A DNA stretch of 64,000 bases, taken from Sepioteuthis lessoniana. Its lineage: Eukaryota > Mollusca > Cephalopoda > Myopsida > Loliginidae. The DNA lies in contig OY757912.1 in NCBI GenBank assembly GCA_963585895.1, forward strand, positions 85,957,168-86,021,167, read 5' to 3'. Position 1 is the stretch's first letter, and each line of letters starts with the position of its first letter. This document shows, one piece after another, positions 1-10,561 of the stretch. A program made the translations under genes and the position numbers. The notes under the pieces were generated by a model, which worked only from the letters and a program-made list of their open reading frames with translations, was not told the origin of the DNA and searched no databases.

Positions 1-484
1 TTTCTCTTCACACCTACCTTCATTAGTTGTCTTTGTCTTTTTTTCTGTTTGTCCCTCTTTTTTCTGTATATGTTAAGTTGTTTTTCTCTTTCTCTCTCCT
101 TGAGTATATATGTATAATTTTTTCTCTACTTCGAAAGAATAGCTTTGCAAATTTGGCTTCTCCTCAAAAGTTCATAATTCCAAAATTACCCAATACGTAA
201 TCAATCTTTAAGGTGTTAAGATTGAGTTAGGTATTAAGCAGAAATGTGAAGAATGGTTCTATTTCATTAATTTATTTTCTGAGGTCTTTGTCGCACAACA
301 TTGGAGCTGTCGCCACCGTGTTGAACACCTTGGGATATATTATGTCTCGATTCCTTAGACATATAAGAAAAAGAAAATTGGTATCATATATTGCCAACTT
401 CGTCATTTAGATATTCACGATTCAAATCTAATTGAATTAGTTTAAAGGAGGGAAGAAACATTAAGAATTGGATTTTGCGTCATC
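1..484. other. AT-rich sequence, nothing recognised
   Basis: Opens with a pyrimidine-rich stretch (about 1-130) and continues as AT-rich DNA. I see no long open frame, tRNA-like head or repeat shared with the rest of the window. Confidence 0.5.
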
Positions 485-1097
485 CTTGTCAACTGGGGTT
501 GTAGAATACACTGACTGCATCTCTGCAGAGGGGTAAGAGCCTTCCTAACGAATGTCCTGGATAGGACACTAAACCATTTATTGGTGAAGCTTCAGATCTG
601 GAACTCCGGGGAATATGGAGTACCCCTTCATTGCTATTGCTCCAAGATCCTCTGTGACATAAAGTGATATATCTGTAAGAGTCCTATTTATGGGTCAAAT
701 AGAAATGTTTAATTGGGTTCAAACAATTCACTGTTTAATTGACTTGTATTACATGGGAATCCAGTAACCATTTAATTGTTTTCAAAAAAGGAATCATTAG
801 TATCACGTAGCAATAATTGGAACCATTTAACTATGTGCTAATAAAACTATTAGCGTGAGCAATACTTGAAACCACTTCTCTGACTACAAAGGAATGATTA
901 ATATTAAATAAAATCATTCGTATTATATAACAATACGTGAAGTTATTTAACTGTATGCAAACAAATGAACTCTGGTTCGTTACCTACAAACTGTTAATTT
1001 ATAAATCATATATTTTACATGTGTATAAATAGGATTTGGCATTAAATAAACTAAAAAGGTTTATACTTCGTAAAACGTAACCAATAAACCAACTTGA
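485..1097 (+). repeat. REP-A copy
   Basis: Near full-length REP-A. The head reads 'ggggttgtagaatacactga', followed by 'gcagaggggtaag' and 'ggagtaccccttcattgc'. The middle is a run of degenerate roughly 50-bp sub-repeats ('aatacttgaaaccatttaac'). The tail is 'ggatttggcattaaataa' plus 'aaaggtttatacttcgtaaa', a decayed form of the usual 'ggttgatatgccataaaacc'. There is no coding capacity. The shared tail with SINE3 suggests retroposition by a common LINE, which is inference. Confidence 0.75.
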
Positions 1098-1128
1098 CTT
1101 TGCGTAAGTTGAAACTATATGATCCCTT

Positions 1129-1560
1129 CATATCATCATCATCATCATCTTCAAAGAGTGCCAATAGAACTGATTCCTTTGACTCTCTTTCGCTATCTGT
1201 CCTTCTTGGGCATCTCTCTATGAAAGTCTCCTAGATTGTATCCAATGTCCAGGTATAGCTGAGTATGTTAGGTCTTGCTGACTGGTTAACATTGGTATGC
1301 CCTCAAAATCCATTTGAGAAAGTCGCTTATGAGTTTGTTCATACTACTACAGCTGGATCAAGCATATCTTGCTCGTTTTAGTGGGTTTATCAGATGGGAG
1401 GTATGTGGCCGTAATAATGCTGTTTTTAGAGAGCTGCTTCCAGGATTTGATCAGGACTGCACCCAGCATCCTTGTGTTGCTCACATCTAGCCTTTTCTCC
1501 GTGTTTTTTGTTAAAGTCCAAGTGGTGTAACCAAACAATAGTACCGAATAACCAAAAAGT
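1129..1560 (-). mobile_element. LINE-W 3' fragment (C-terminus of ORF2)
   Basis: The (ATC)n run at 1131-1149 is the minus-strand (ATG)n tail typical of LINE-W copies here. Minus-strand reading gives a broken version of the family's C-terminus: FGYTTWTLTK, then a decayed EKRLDVSNTRML block at about 1538-1450. The copy is truncated at its 5' side and has stops and frame changes. It belongs to a non-LTR retrotransposon. The exact clade is not settled from this fragment. Confidence 0.7.
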
Positions 1561-1812
1561 TATAAAGAGACTGTTTTTGGCAGTTTTAGCAGATGGTGGA
1601 CATATTGTAGCTGTGTGGACTTGGTGAGATGGCCATTTTTGACTTTTAGAAAATTCTGTTTTCACCAAAAAAAAAAGAAGAAAAATCTGAATGTTGCCAG
1701 AAACAGAAGCGTGTTTAAGTCATGGCATCTGACTTGTGTGAGCTAATTTATATTGACAAAAAGACAGATAAAAGAAGCATATATATTTTATTGGGGTAGC
1801 AGAGCACCAGAA

Positions 1813-1815
<3 letters not shown>

Positions 1816-1863
<48 letters not shown>

Positions 1864-2200
1864 AAAGGGAGAGAGTGTGTGTATGTATGTGGGCGTGTAT
1901 GTGTTGGACAGAGAGAGAGAGAGAGAGAGAGAAGGGGGGAGAGAGAAAGAGAGAGAGAGAGAAAGAGAGAGAGAATTAATTCTAATGAACAGAGTGAGTG
2001 AATGATCTATCCAAAAGTAAGCTGGAAATAATTTATCAGGAAATCTACAGAATGTAAGTATATATATATATATTGAGAGGAAGAGAGGAAGAGAGAAGGG
2101 AGAGAGATATTGTTTTATGCATGTGTGATGCACATGTGAGAGAAAGAGAGGGAGTAAAGAAGAGTGAGAGAGAGGGGGGAAGGAAGAAAGAAAGAATTTA
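1816..2200. repeat. (TA)n, (GT)n and (GA)n microsatellite cluster
   Basis: (TA)n at 1818-1858, GT-rich at 1876-1900, (GA)n at 1911-1975, a second TA block near 2060-2074 and a GA-rich stretch to about 2190. The open frames in it are low-complexity artefacts (YIYIYI, RERERE). Confidence 0.9.
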
Positions 2201-2225
2201 TTTTATTTCTGCTTTTGCGTGTGCA

Positions 2226-2512
2226 TTTACCCAAATACTCTGCCTCTAGTATGGTGTGACAAAGTCAAATTTTAAAGGGAGTACTGGTGGTTTGTGTTCA
2301 GAATTTTCCCTCTGTTAGATTGGTTGCGTTACAAAGGCTAAAGAACCCTGTTAGCCCTACTATTTACTCATAGCTTGAAGAGGAGGATAGATGAATTCAA
2401 ACTTTTCCAAAAATCATTAACACGAAGTGAAACACAAACAGCGTCGACCAGGATTTGAATTCGGGACGTCGATTCTGTTTCCTACAACGATAATTATTAC
2501 GCCGTGCGCGAT
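2226..2512 (-). repeat. SINE1 copy, diverged
   Basis: Minus-strand SINE1: tail side 'tttacccaaatactctgcc' at the left, body with 'ttagccctactatttactca', tRNA-like head at the right with B box 'aggatttgaattc' and A box region 'acgataattattacgccgtg'. More decayed than the neighbouring copy at 2598, so probably an older insertion. Confidence 0.65.
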
Positions 2513-2597
2513 CCTGTAAGTACATTGGGACGTGCACTTTATAATTACAAGACTCCGCAAAAGTCATCTAACTCAAAAAAGCCTATAATTTTTCGAT

Positions 2598-2883
2598 CAT
2601 ATTTACCAACCCCTCCGCTCAGGCAGGATATGACACAAGGTCAATTTTTAAGCGAAGTTTAACAGGTTTGAATTCAGAGTTTTCCTTCTCTTAGACTAGT
2701 TGCCTCAGAAGGCTGAAGAACCCAGTCTGTCCTACTATTTACCCATAGCTGGAGGGAGATTAATTGGATTCATACCTTTCCCAAGGGTATTAGTGCTATG
2801 TGAAATGCAATCAGTCTCGTCCATGATTTGAACTCGTGTTGCCGTGTCCATTTCCTATGACGATAACCATTTCACTACGGGCG
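2598..2883 (-). repeat. SINE1 copy with target-site duplication
   Basis: Well preserved SINE1 in minus orientation, from 'accaacccctccgctcaggc' to a tRNA-like head with B box 'catgatttgaactcg' and A box region 'cgataaccatttcactac'. It is flanked by 'cctataatttttcgat' (2582-2597) and 'cctataattgttcgat' (2884-2899), 16 bp with one mismatch. That is the target-site duplication expected of LINE-driven retroposition. Confidence 0.85.
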
Positions 2884-2904
2884 CCTATAATTGTTCGATA
2901 GAAC

Positions 2905-3125
2905 CGAGGGATTAGTCCCCATGATGTAATGGCAAAAGTGCCGGGTTGCCGGTTAGAAGTCAGCGAGTTTGAACTCCGGTCAATCTATTACCCTCAGTTT
3001 CAGAAAAATACTCTTGTGAAACCATGAGACTTTTTTTTAAATCTCCCAATCTATGAATTGCTGTCTTTCTTCCTTCAAGGGTGGATTTGGTTGATATGCC
3101 ATTAAACAAAGGAAACCAAACCAAA
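2905..3125 (+). repeat. SINE3 copy, diverged
   Basis: Head 'ccatgatgtaatggcaaaag' with B box region 'gcgagtttgaactccgg', a decayed body and the tail 'gatttggttgatatgccatt' followed by 'aaacaaaggaaacc'. The 'taaataacc' part of the tail is missing. It lies 5 bp beyond the duplication that closes the SINE1 at 2598-2883. Confidence 0.65.
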
Positions 3126-3139
3126 GATATAACCGAAAA

Positions 3140-3835
3140 CAAAAAGAAATAGTTTTCGATTCTCCATACATTAAAATGACAGAGTGATATTAGATGTTAT
3201 CGTTTTTAAGGCGAACTTGCTCCGATACAGAGGCGAAGTGCTTTTCCACGTCTCTTGAACGGTCGTTATCGAAAGTTAAGCGCAGAAAAGCGCCAAACCT
3301 TAAGATTATAAATTTTTTAGGCTTCAGTTAATTTGAAATGGAGGACTGGGCGCCACATTGCAAATAACAAATCAAGCGTAACATTTTCACTGCTTAATCT
3401 AACTTTAAATCATGCACCAAACATCAAGAAAAAAAAAAACACGTAAAGATCGTGGAAAATTTTTTTCTTTCTTTATGTTCCGTTTAATGTTCCCATGAAT
3501 TTTTAATTCAGAATCCATAAATCTGATTCCATATTTTTTTTCTAAAGAGTCAACTATTTCAAATGAATGTAACCTTCACTTGAGAACTTTGCAATGCAGA
3601 ATTGTTCTAAAGGCTTTGGTTCGCCCTATGTGGTCAAAGAGTTAAAGCAGAAAACTATTCTTATTTTTATCCTAGAACGAAAAAGTCAAATGAGGTACGT
3701 TTTAAAGGATAAGCATTTTAAATTCATTGTTATAAGAGATTATCATCTTCAAGTAAGAAAAGGAAAAATCAATCTATCTATTTTGATTTGTTTGTCAATC
3801 TCAACTTGGTGCCCTTCCCTCATGTCAATTTCAAT
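3140..3835. other. AT-rich sequence, no gene recognised
   Basis: No tRNA-like head, transposase or reverse transcriptase motif is visible. The 133-residue frame that starts at 3594 ends in the TCTA microsatellite at 3840-3945 and has no recognisable domain. Confidence 0.45.
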
Positions 3836-3839
3836 GTCA

Positions 3840-3904
3840 ATATCTATCTATCTATCTATCTATCTAATTCTGTTCCTTAATCTCAAATTCCTTCTTTTTT
3901 TTAC

Positions 3905-3945
<41 letters not shown>
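3840..3945. repeat. (TCTA)n tetranucleotide repeat, two blocks
   Basis: Two TCTA runs (about 3840-3867 and 3905-3945) separated by 'attctgttccttaatctcaa'. The phrase 'attctgtttctcaatctcaa' follows the second run, so a unit of microsatellite plus about 35 bp of flank appears to have been duplicated in tandem. Confidence 0.85.
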
Positions 3946-3959
3946 ATTCTGTTTCTCAA

Positions 3960-4690
3960 TCTCAATTCATTTCTCTTTCTTTATACTTATCTTAGAATAT
4001 TCATCTTTCTCACTTTATTCATACTATTAAATTTACATTGTTAGAGAAAGCATTAAATATGGATTGATTTACATTGCTTAAAATCTGAATCTTATACAGT
4101 GTATAAAACACGGATTATTATTCATTGTATTAAAAAGGACTGCTATACATTTTATAAAAAAAATTGCACACAACCTAGTTTGTTTTTCATTTGATAAAAC
4201 GTATTCTTTCCGAAACATAAAGCAGTGATTCTTTTATATTTTCTGATTTCCAAAGAAACTCTTCCCAGTTTCCATTTTTTTTGGAATCAGTGTTTGAATT
4301 ACTCTGGGTGAATCTTCCATAAGAGTTTTGTAAACCTCTTTACTAGAACTGGAACGTCTGTCCTCATCCGTTTGCATATTATACCATTTGAACCCCGACT
4401 GCCATGTTATTTGATACCGCCTTGTTTTTATGAAATATCTTTTTTCGCGGCCATAAAGGAACGCAGAACATTGAAGACGAATTATCAAAAGCACATTGAA
4501 ACATTAAAGATATATTAAGCATTGAAAATAAGTGCATGCATCCACCAGAAGACAAGATGGCTTCTTTCAGCTGCATTCATCCATCCGTGAAAAAAATTGA
4601 TGTGCTGATATATTCTCATCAATGTTAATAGTTGGGAACTGTTTCATTGTCTGTCCTCTATTGACAATTAAAACGTTTGATGTAGAGATA
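3960..4690. other. AT-rich sequence, nothing recognised
   Basis: No repeat shared with other parts of the window was noticed. Short minus-strand frames at 4234-4576 are unsupported by motif or composition. Confidence 0.4.
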
Positions 4691-4697
4691 CAAAATC

Positions 4698-4905
4698 CTG
4701 TATACATACTTCTTGCTAGACTGCGACATCGGAGAAGCAAGTTTGCGCTATTAAGTTCACTTTCGGTCTTATACCCTTGAGAAAAAGTGTGAATCTTCTT
4801 GTCCCCTCAGCTATGGGTTAAACAGTATCATTTCTATTCTTCTACAATGCTGGCTTTTACATTTAATAACCCATGAATGTTGATATACCATTGAAAAGAG
4901 AAAAC
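4698..4905 (+). repeat. SINE3 copy, head damaged
   Basis: Body phrases 'gcgctattaagttcactttc', 'cagctatgggttaaacagta' and the tail 'taataacccatgaatgttga' followed by 'tataccattgaa' identify SINE3. The A box is missing and only 'agactgcgacatcggagaag' remains of the head. Confidence 0.65.
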
Positions 4906-5067
4906 AAATCTAATCATAATGATTAGACTTAAGGGGAGGTTTTAATGTAAAATTTTGCTCGTAGGGATAGAGAGGTACTCATCGAGAGAGTACCTTTAAT
5001 AATTAATACTAATCAGAAAATAAACATGTTTCAGTAAGTCGTAATTAATCGAACAGATTTGTTTGGT

Positions 5068-5330
5068 TAGTTTGGTTTTATGGCATATCAACCATTGTAG
5101 GTTGTTTAATACCAAATCCTCTTTATTCATATATATTAGATATACGTGATTTGTGAACATAAATCAATAAAATTGAATAGTTCCAAGTTTACTAACAATT
5201 CAATTAAACTTCAAACATTTGTTTACACACAGTTAAATGATCCAAAATAATTCTATTTTAAATAATTTGATATAGCAAATGTTAAAAGGTTCCAAGTATT
5301 GCTATGTATCAAAAAACCATTCAATTAAAC
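5068..5330 (-). repeat. REP-A copy, truncated
   Basis: Starts with the reverse-orientation tail 'tggttttatggcatatcaac' and 'gtttaataccaaatcc', then sub-repeats 'cacacagttaaatgatcc'. It stops where an unrelated segment begins (5325) that has an inverted copy at 9,304-9,447. Confidence 0.75.
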
Positions 5331-5475
5331 ATGAAACCGGGTTAATTGCAAGGGTATATGGAGGTAAGCACAGATTAGTGTTATCAACCCTAAAAAGTAC
5401 TTCATGATTTGGCTGTGGTATTTATAGCAAGAATTATCTAGATCTATTATACTGAATGTAGAATTTCAGCTAGAA
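5325..5475 (+). repeat. Segment N, inverted partner of 9,304-9,447
   Basis: From 'catgaaaccgggttaattgc' through 'aagggtatatggaggtaagc', 'ttatcaaccctaaaaagta' and 'tctagatctattatactgaa'. It reads as the reverse complement of 9,304-9,447 over about 145 bp with few differences. Its identity is unknown. The second copy interrupts a LINE-R, so N looks like a mobile piece in its own right. Confidence 0.7.
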
Positions 5476-5534
5476 TATTGATATGAAAATCAAAGCAGAT
5501 GGTAACACAATGAAATAAAAAGTATTGATTGGCT

Positions 5535-6075
5535 GGTTAATTGATTCGTTAAGGCTTAAGTTACATCTACGCTTATTGGCTATTTAATGTCAAACCTTAT
5601 CTATCTATCTATCTATCTATCTATCTGATTCGTAAACAAAAATGTTGGTCACATTTTTAATCGAGTCATAGCTCATTTGTTTGCACACAGTTAAATGATT
5701 TTAAGTGTTACGGTATAACACTTATTCAGTTCAATCTTAATCCTTTGTTTGTACACAGATAAATGGTTTCAAGTATTGCTATCTAAAAATAATTCAATTT
5801 AATATTAATTAGTTTGTATGCATTTCCCTGGTTTCAAGTACAGTAAATCATTAAACAGTTCTATTCTACCCATAGATGGGACCCTAACAGGTATTACCAC
5901 TTTGTACCTGGGAGTAATGACAATTAAGGGGTATTCCACATTCCATAATGGTCGAGAACTGGACCCTTACCATCAGATGGTTTAGAGTTATATACAGAAA
6001 ATTTGTTGAAGAGTGTCTTGCCCCTTTGCAGAGTTGCAGTCAGCTTATTCAACAATCCCGACCAACTGGGCTGAA
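5535..6075 (-). repeat. REP-A copy carrying a TCTA microsatellite
   Basis: Tail 'ttggctatttaatgtcaaac', a (TCTA)n run at about 5600-5627 inside it, sub-repeats, then the head in reverse: 'ggggtattccacattcc', 'cccctttgcagagttgcagt', 'ccgaccaactgggctg'. The microsatellite sits where the tail joins the sub-repeat block. Confidence 0.75.
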
Positions 6076-6079
6076 ATAA

Positions 6080-6790
6080 GTATTGATGATAGAAACTAAA
6101 TTCTAGAAACAAATTATTAGATATAGCCTCAGTTTTCTTTATGCTAGATTGCCATTTGCTATCAAATAATGTCTGATAAGTGTCCGGTCGTCTGCATTGT
6201 GTTCAATGATCACGATTGTCCAACTCGTTTCTTTCATTATGAACCACTACTGTTAAGTCGAAATTTTCTTGGCAGAAAGAATAAACAACAATTTACCTTT
6301 GCGCACATTCTTATTGTATCTTTAACTACGACGACTACTTAAAAGTCACCAAATATACACTGGGGAGTGGTTCAAGCAACGCCGATAGAAAAAATATGCA
6401 CACAATAATCTTTGCATATGTGTGTAGTTAGCTGTCAGAAAAGCAAGTAATATACTAATCAAATTATTGTTCAAAAGTCTAGAATCGTTCTGGTTACATG
6501 ATTGAAACTATCCAATCTAATAGTCTCAGATTGACCTCAGGTTCAGCTTTCAATCATACCGAATGATCCACGGTCTTTTTCCAGGCGTTCAACAGTTGCA
6601 CTCATTAAAATTACCTACACTACACGTCAATAATAAATATAATTACGATATTATGAGAATTAAATGACCAAATCTTTTAATAATTTTTGATGACCCTTCT
6701 CCATCATTATCATCAATAATTCCGAGCAGCACCATCCGTAATCTTCCAAAATCTAGCTACCTTCTACCGTTGCTAACTCCGCTCATCTAT
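6080..6790. other. No gene or known repeat recognised
   Basis: AT-rich DNA. A short 'catcattatcatcaataat' at about 6702-6720 could be a decayed minus-strand LINE-W tail, but the sequence beside it does not translate into that family, so I leave it unassigned. Confidence 0.4.
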
Positions 6791-7018
6791 CTACGGCAGC
6801 GAGGAATAGTGTGCATCAGAAATAAGAGAGAAGTATAAGCTCTGGAAAGAATTAACGAGGAAGCTCATCTTATGTAAAAAGGATCAGTATAGATTCTTCA
6901 GCTTTCGGTAGACTTGAAGAAAACAGTGAAATGAAGAGATATTTCAAAAGTAACCAAAGTTTGTGTCTACTGTGCATAAAGAGTACCCATAGCCATATAT
7001 GCTGGAGAAGCTTGGAAT

Positions 7019-7200
7019 TTGAAGGAGAAAGACAAAAGAAAACTGTATGTATTCAAGTACGATTACCTCAGGGCTATAGTTGGAGTTTCTTGCATCTATC
7101 TGATAAAAATGGGTGATATAAAAAGTGACCATGGAATATCGAATAAAATCAGTGATGTTATCAAGAGGAAAAGATCGAAGTATTTTGGTTGCATGGTAAA
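7019..7200 (+). pseudogene. Non-LTR retrotransposon fragment (LINE-K)
   Basis: The open frame 7019-7216 contains LRAIVGVSCIYLIKMGDI and NKISDVIKRKRSKYFGCMV. This is close in pattern to the region downstream of the reverse transcriptase in many LINE ORF2 proteins (arginine-rich 'R.L..I.GVS..DRI...DI', then 'RRRLRWFGHV'). A poly-A run follows at about 7200-7210. It is only the final part of such a protein. Clade not assigned. Confidence 0.5.
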
Positions 7201-7227
7201 AAAAAAAAAACAATAACAGCTATATAT

Positions 7228-7545
7228 ACCAATCATCATCATCAAATTGTGCTGACTACACGGATTCCCTTGACTGTCTCTCTCTCTCTTTCTCTCTCTC
7301 ACACACATCATCCATTCCTATCCGTTATCACTCTTGGCATCCAGTTTCCGTGCAGAGCTGGCTTATGTAACTTTTTACTCGTCGGACACAATACTGTTCA
7401 TTTATAGGAGTCCAAAGAAGAACATCGCTAATAAGCTTGTCCTTGATCTTCTAGCAGTGTCCAACAAGTTTTGTCCGACTTACTTGGATGATTTGTAAGA
7501 TGGGTGACGTTATAGCTGCTATCTCAACGCCGCAACAATAAAACC
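7228..7545 (-). mobile_element. LINE-W 3' fragment
   Basis: Begins with the (ATC)n tail at 7223-7235, then the C-terminal region in reverse. A (TC)n run at about 7276-7302 has replaced part of the coding sequence. Near 7409-7445 the minus strand gives DKLISDVLLWTP, a signature of the family's C-terminus. Heavily mutated and 5'-truncated. Confidence 0.6.
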
Positions 7546-8187
7546 AACATGAAACCAAAGACGTCAAATTCTGTCACGGTCAAACATGTGGTTTTCATTA
7601 TCTCACGTCGACCTGTCATTGGAGAAGAAGAGGGTGTTATACGATATATATCAAGCATATGGCATTGGGAACCAAAGGATGTAGTACGGTGGACGTGAAA
7701 CAAAGCGGATGAACCAAAAAATATGTCAACGGTGCTCTTTATCTGATAGTAGGTGGAGAAACCTCATAGGTCCACCGTCCGGATCAAATAGTTCAGTCAG
7801 AAAAATACTTTTACTCATCTATAAGGGCGGCGTAAGTTGATGAGAAAACAAACAAACAAACAAAAACAAAAAAAAGCAACTGCTGAAAGATTATCATAAT
7901 TCAAATATAACGATTCATACAGGAACCATATTAGCAAAAGATCGATAGGACAATGACCAAAGGGATAGAAGGACCTAATAAATAAGGATAAAAATTACCT
8001 TTGTTAACAGTAGAGAGACTGACCAGGTTAAAAAAGAGAGGACTTGTGTTAACTAATATGTTCGAAAAATCATTCATTAATAGAATCTTATTATATCAAT
8101 TAACAATAGCAATATCAACAGAAATAATTTAAAGACAGAAAGCAAAGCAAAAAATTACACACGAGATAATCTGGACAATGCGAAAAG
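7546..8187. other. No gene or repeat recognised
   Basis: AT-rich sequence with a short (CAAA)n run at about 7846-7866. No motif or shared repeat seen. Confidence 0.4.
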
Positions 8188-8972
8188 GATTGTTTGGTTT
8201 CGTTTCGTTTTATGGCATATCATCTATTGTTGGTTGTTTAATGCTAAATCATATATCGTTGACAACATTTTTAAACGAGCCTGGGCTCATTTTATTGGCA
8301 CACCGTTAAATGGTTTCAACTATTACTATATAACAGTCACAATTTAATATCAGTCATTCATTTTCTCACATTTTAATAGTTATATATGATGTGTAAGAGA
8401 TTGATTTATCGGCAATTTCATTTTTAAATGAGTAAGAACTGCTTTGTTAGCTCGCTAGTATGGCTAGTTTATTACATAGTTAAATGGTTTCATGTATTGC
8501 TATTTAACACTTATAATTCTATTCAATATTAATCATTTGCTTGCACACAATGAAGTGGTCACAAGTATTGCTATTTAACACTCATTATTCTATTCAACAT
8601 TACTCATTTGTTTACTCACAGTTAAATGGTTCTAAGTATTTCTATGTATCACTAACAACTCAATTAAACATCAGTTATTTCTTTACACACAGTTAAATGA
8701 TCAAACAGTTCTATTTCTAAGAATTCAATTTAGCTAAAGTACACAGTTTAAATGCCCGTTCTTTTTAACCAATAGATAGAACCCTATCAAGTGCTTCCAC
8801 TCCGGCCAGAGTGAACCTGGTAGCAATGGCAATAAAGGAGTACTCCATATTCCCCAGAGCTCCTAGACTGGACCCTTGCCATTCGATGGTTTAATGTCAT
8901 ATTCAGCACATTTTTTGAGGGTGGGTTCTTAATCCTCTATAGAGATACAGTCGATATATTCTTTGCCCTGGC
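8188..8972 (-). repeat. REP-A copy, long form
   Basis: Complete from tail ('cgttttatggcatatcatct') to head ('ggagtactccatattcccca', 'ctctatagagatacagtcg', 'gccctggctgacag'). The middle holds about eight degenerate sub-repeats of 'attgctatttaacac...cacacagttaaatgg', which makes this one of the longest copies. LINE-R sequence follows immediately. Confidence 0.8.
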
Positions 8973-8984
8973 TGACAGAGATGT

Positions 8985-9303
8985 ACGAAAAGGAGGAAAC
9001 ATCAACCGGAAAACTTTTTATAATAACACAAAATAATCTTATGAGAACATATTGTGACAAAGCGAAAATTGATTACACTCGGGAGAATAGCAAGTGTAGG
9101 CATGAAACGATTAATCTCCTAATAACCAAATACTGCAAATTGGCGCAAAATAAATACAAAACTAAGGATGACTGGGTAGGAGAGGTGATGCATGAGGAAT
9201 TGTGCAAGAGATTAAAATTTGACCATGGTGAAAAAAACATATATGCACCAACAATAATATGTGGTAGAAAAGGAGACATACAAAATTCTTTAGGACTTGG
9301 AGA
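8985..9303 (+). pseudogene. LINE-R fragment upstream of the endonuclease
   Basis: Open frame 8963-9328. Residues such as KAKIDYTRENSKCRHETINL, CKLAQNKYKTKDDWVGEV and LCKRLKFDHG match the region between reverse transcriptase and restriction-like endonuclease in a widespread non-LTR family. The usual CCHC-type spacing around NSKCRLCG..DETINH is deleted here (only NSKCRHETIN is left). An N segment follows, and the element appears to resume at about 9450. Confidence 0.7.
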
Positions 9304-9447
9304 TACTGAAATTCGACATTCAGTATAATAGATCTAGACAATTCTATAAATCCCACTGCCAAATCATGAAGTCCTTTTTAGGGTTGATAACACTGATCTG
9401 TGCTTATCTCCATATACCCTTGCAATTAACCCGCTTTCATGTATACG
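9304..9447 (-). repeat. Segment N (inverted copy of 5,325-5,475)
   Basis: Runs from 'ctgaaattcgacattcagta' to 'caattaacccgctttcat'. It separates two parts of one LINE-R that would be adjacent in the intact protein, so it looks like an insertion. No clear target-site duplication is visible and it has no open frame. Confidence 0.6.
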
Positions 9448-9449
9448 GA

Positions 9450-9660
9450 TAACCAAGTGAAGACAAGAGCAAGAGTTAACTAACTATAAGACGAGAACTT
9501 ATCATCAAGTGGAGTTTGCCGTTCCAGCAGAGGGGAATAAAAGTAAGCAAAAAAATTCATAGATCTTGCCAGAGAGCCGAAAAAGCTATGGAATATGAAG
9601 ATGACTGTCATGACAATTCTAGATGGCACCTTTGAGAGACTAGGGAAACTGATTGTCATG
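9450..9660 (+). pseudogene. LINE-R fragment, endonuclease end
   Basis: Across frame changes the plus strand gives NYKTRTYHQVEFAVPAE at about 9480-9530, a decayed match to the 'V-D-F-A-V-P-A-D' part of the restriction-like endonuclease. LARE and KLWNMKMTVMTI fragments follow at 9560-9620. The catalytic Asp of V-D-F is Glu here (VEF). Non-functional. Confidence 0.6.
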
Positions 9661-9990
9661 GGTTGAATAGAAAAGTTATTTTGAAATCTAAAAATATTAG
9701 TTTTGAAACTATTCAAAATTGTTGCAAATCAAACATAGTGCTCCAGGCTTGAACAGGGATCTGTAATCAAACTCTTGGTAGCTGAGAAGTGCAAACCATG
9801 TGAAATTTACAGAAAGAGGAGTGATGTGTACGGAGAAACATTTTTTAGTAAAAAAGATGCTTAAAAATTGGCTAAACACGGGTTTGCCACTGCGTGCCTG
9901 AGTTGAAAAGACTGTACATTAAGTGAAAGCACATTGACTCCCCGGTAAAGAAAAATCTGAGCGTAGCGGTCAGTAACGACCTATCTTTAT
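9661..9990 (+). pseudogene. Mariner-type transposase N-terminus (helix-turn-helix), decayed
   Basis: Plus-strand translation at about 9745-9945 gives RLEQGSVIKLLVAEKCKPCE, then IYRKRSDVYGETFFSKKDA, a stop, and KLAKHGFATACLS. This is the N-terminal helix-turn-helix region seen in Mos1/mariner-like proteins annotated in octopus genomes as GVQW3-like. The DNA upstream resembles the flank of the copy at 63,433. In-frame stops interrupt it and the catalytic part is absent. Confidence 0.7.
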
Positions 9991-10075
9991 TAATCTCCAT
10001 GAAAACGCTGCAACTGTATACAGTGGTTCCTACTGCCAACACCTTAGCCAAAATTATTTCTATTTATTAAATGAC

Positions 10076-10076
<1 letters not shown>

Positions 10077-10138
<62 letters not shown>
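10077..10138. repeat. (TA)n microsatellite
   Basis: About 30 TA units with one G interruption near its end. Confidence 0.95.
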
Positions 10139-10560
10139 GCTGAAGTACGTGGTACTGTGTTGTGGAGGACTGGTTTAATTCTGTATTCCAGGAATTTTTT
10201 GGTGACGTTATGTGTGGATGGATAGGCCACTGGTGCCAATCTGAAGTGTAGAGGTAGCAGCTGAGGAACACGTGTCTGTTGATCCGGCAAAGCTGTAGGA
10301 CTTTCTGTCTTTATCAGATAATAAAAAATGACCGATAGTCGAAAATACCTGTACACGGATATTACATTAAGAGAGACTTCAGATCGTTTTTAAATTCCCT
10401 ACAACATCAGTTGCAACATCTAGTTCGACAAAAAGAAAAGTTGAACAAATAGCTAAACCATAAATCCTTGTCCGCCATTTTCAATGTTTTATTGAAGATA
10501 AAAATATCTATATACATATATTAATATCATTAAGGCAAGTTTTATTAAAGACGATGGAAC
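10139..10560. other. Unassigned sequence between (TA)n and the PLE fragment
   Basis: Moderately mixed composition and no repeat shared with the rest of the window. It could be further PLE sequence, since it lies directly upstream of the GIY-YIG remnant, but I see no diagnostic motif. Confidence 0.35.
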
Positions 10561-10561
10561 A

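Noticed and set aside
3594..3995. 133-residue frame as a gene
   Set aside because: The second half is TCTA-repeat translation ([10 protein letters not shown]). The first half has no recognised motif.
6700..6725. LINE-W tail from the (ATC)n-like run
   Set aside because: The adjacent sequence does not encode the LINE-W C-terminus on the minus strand.
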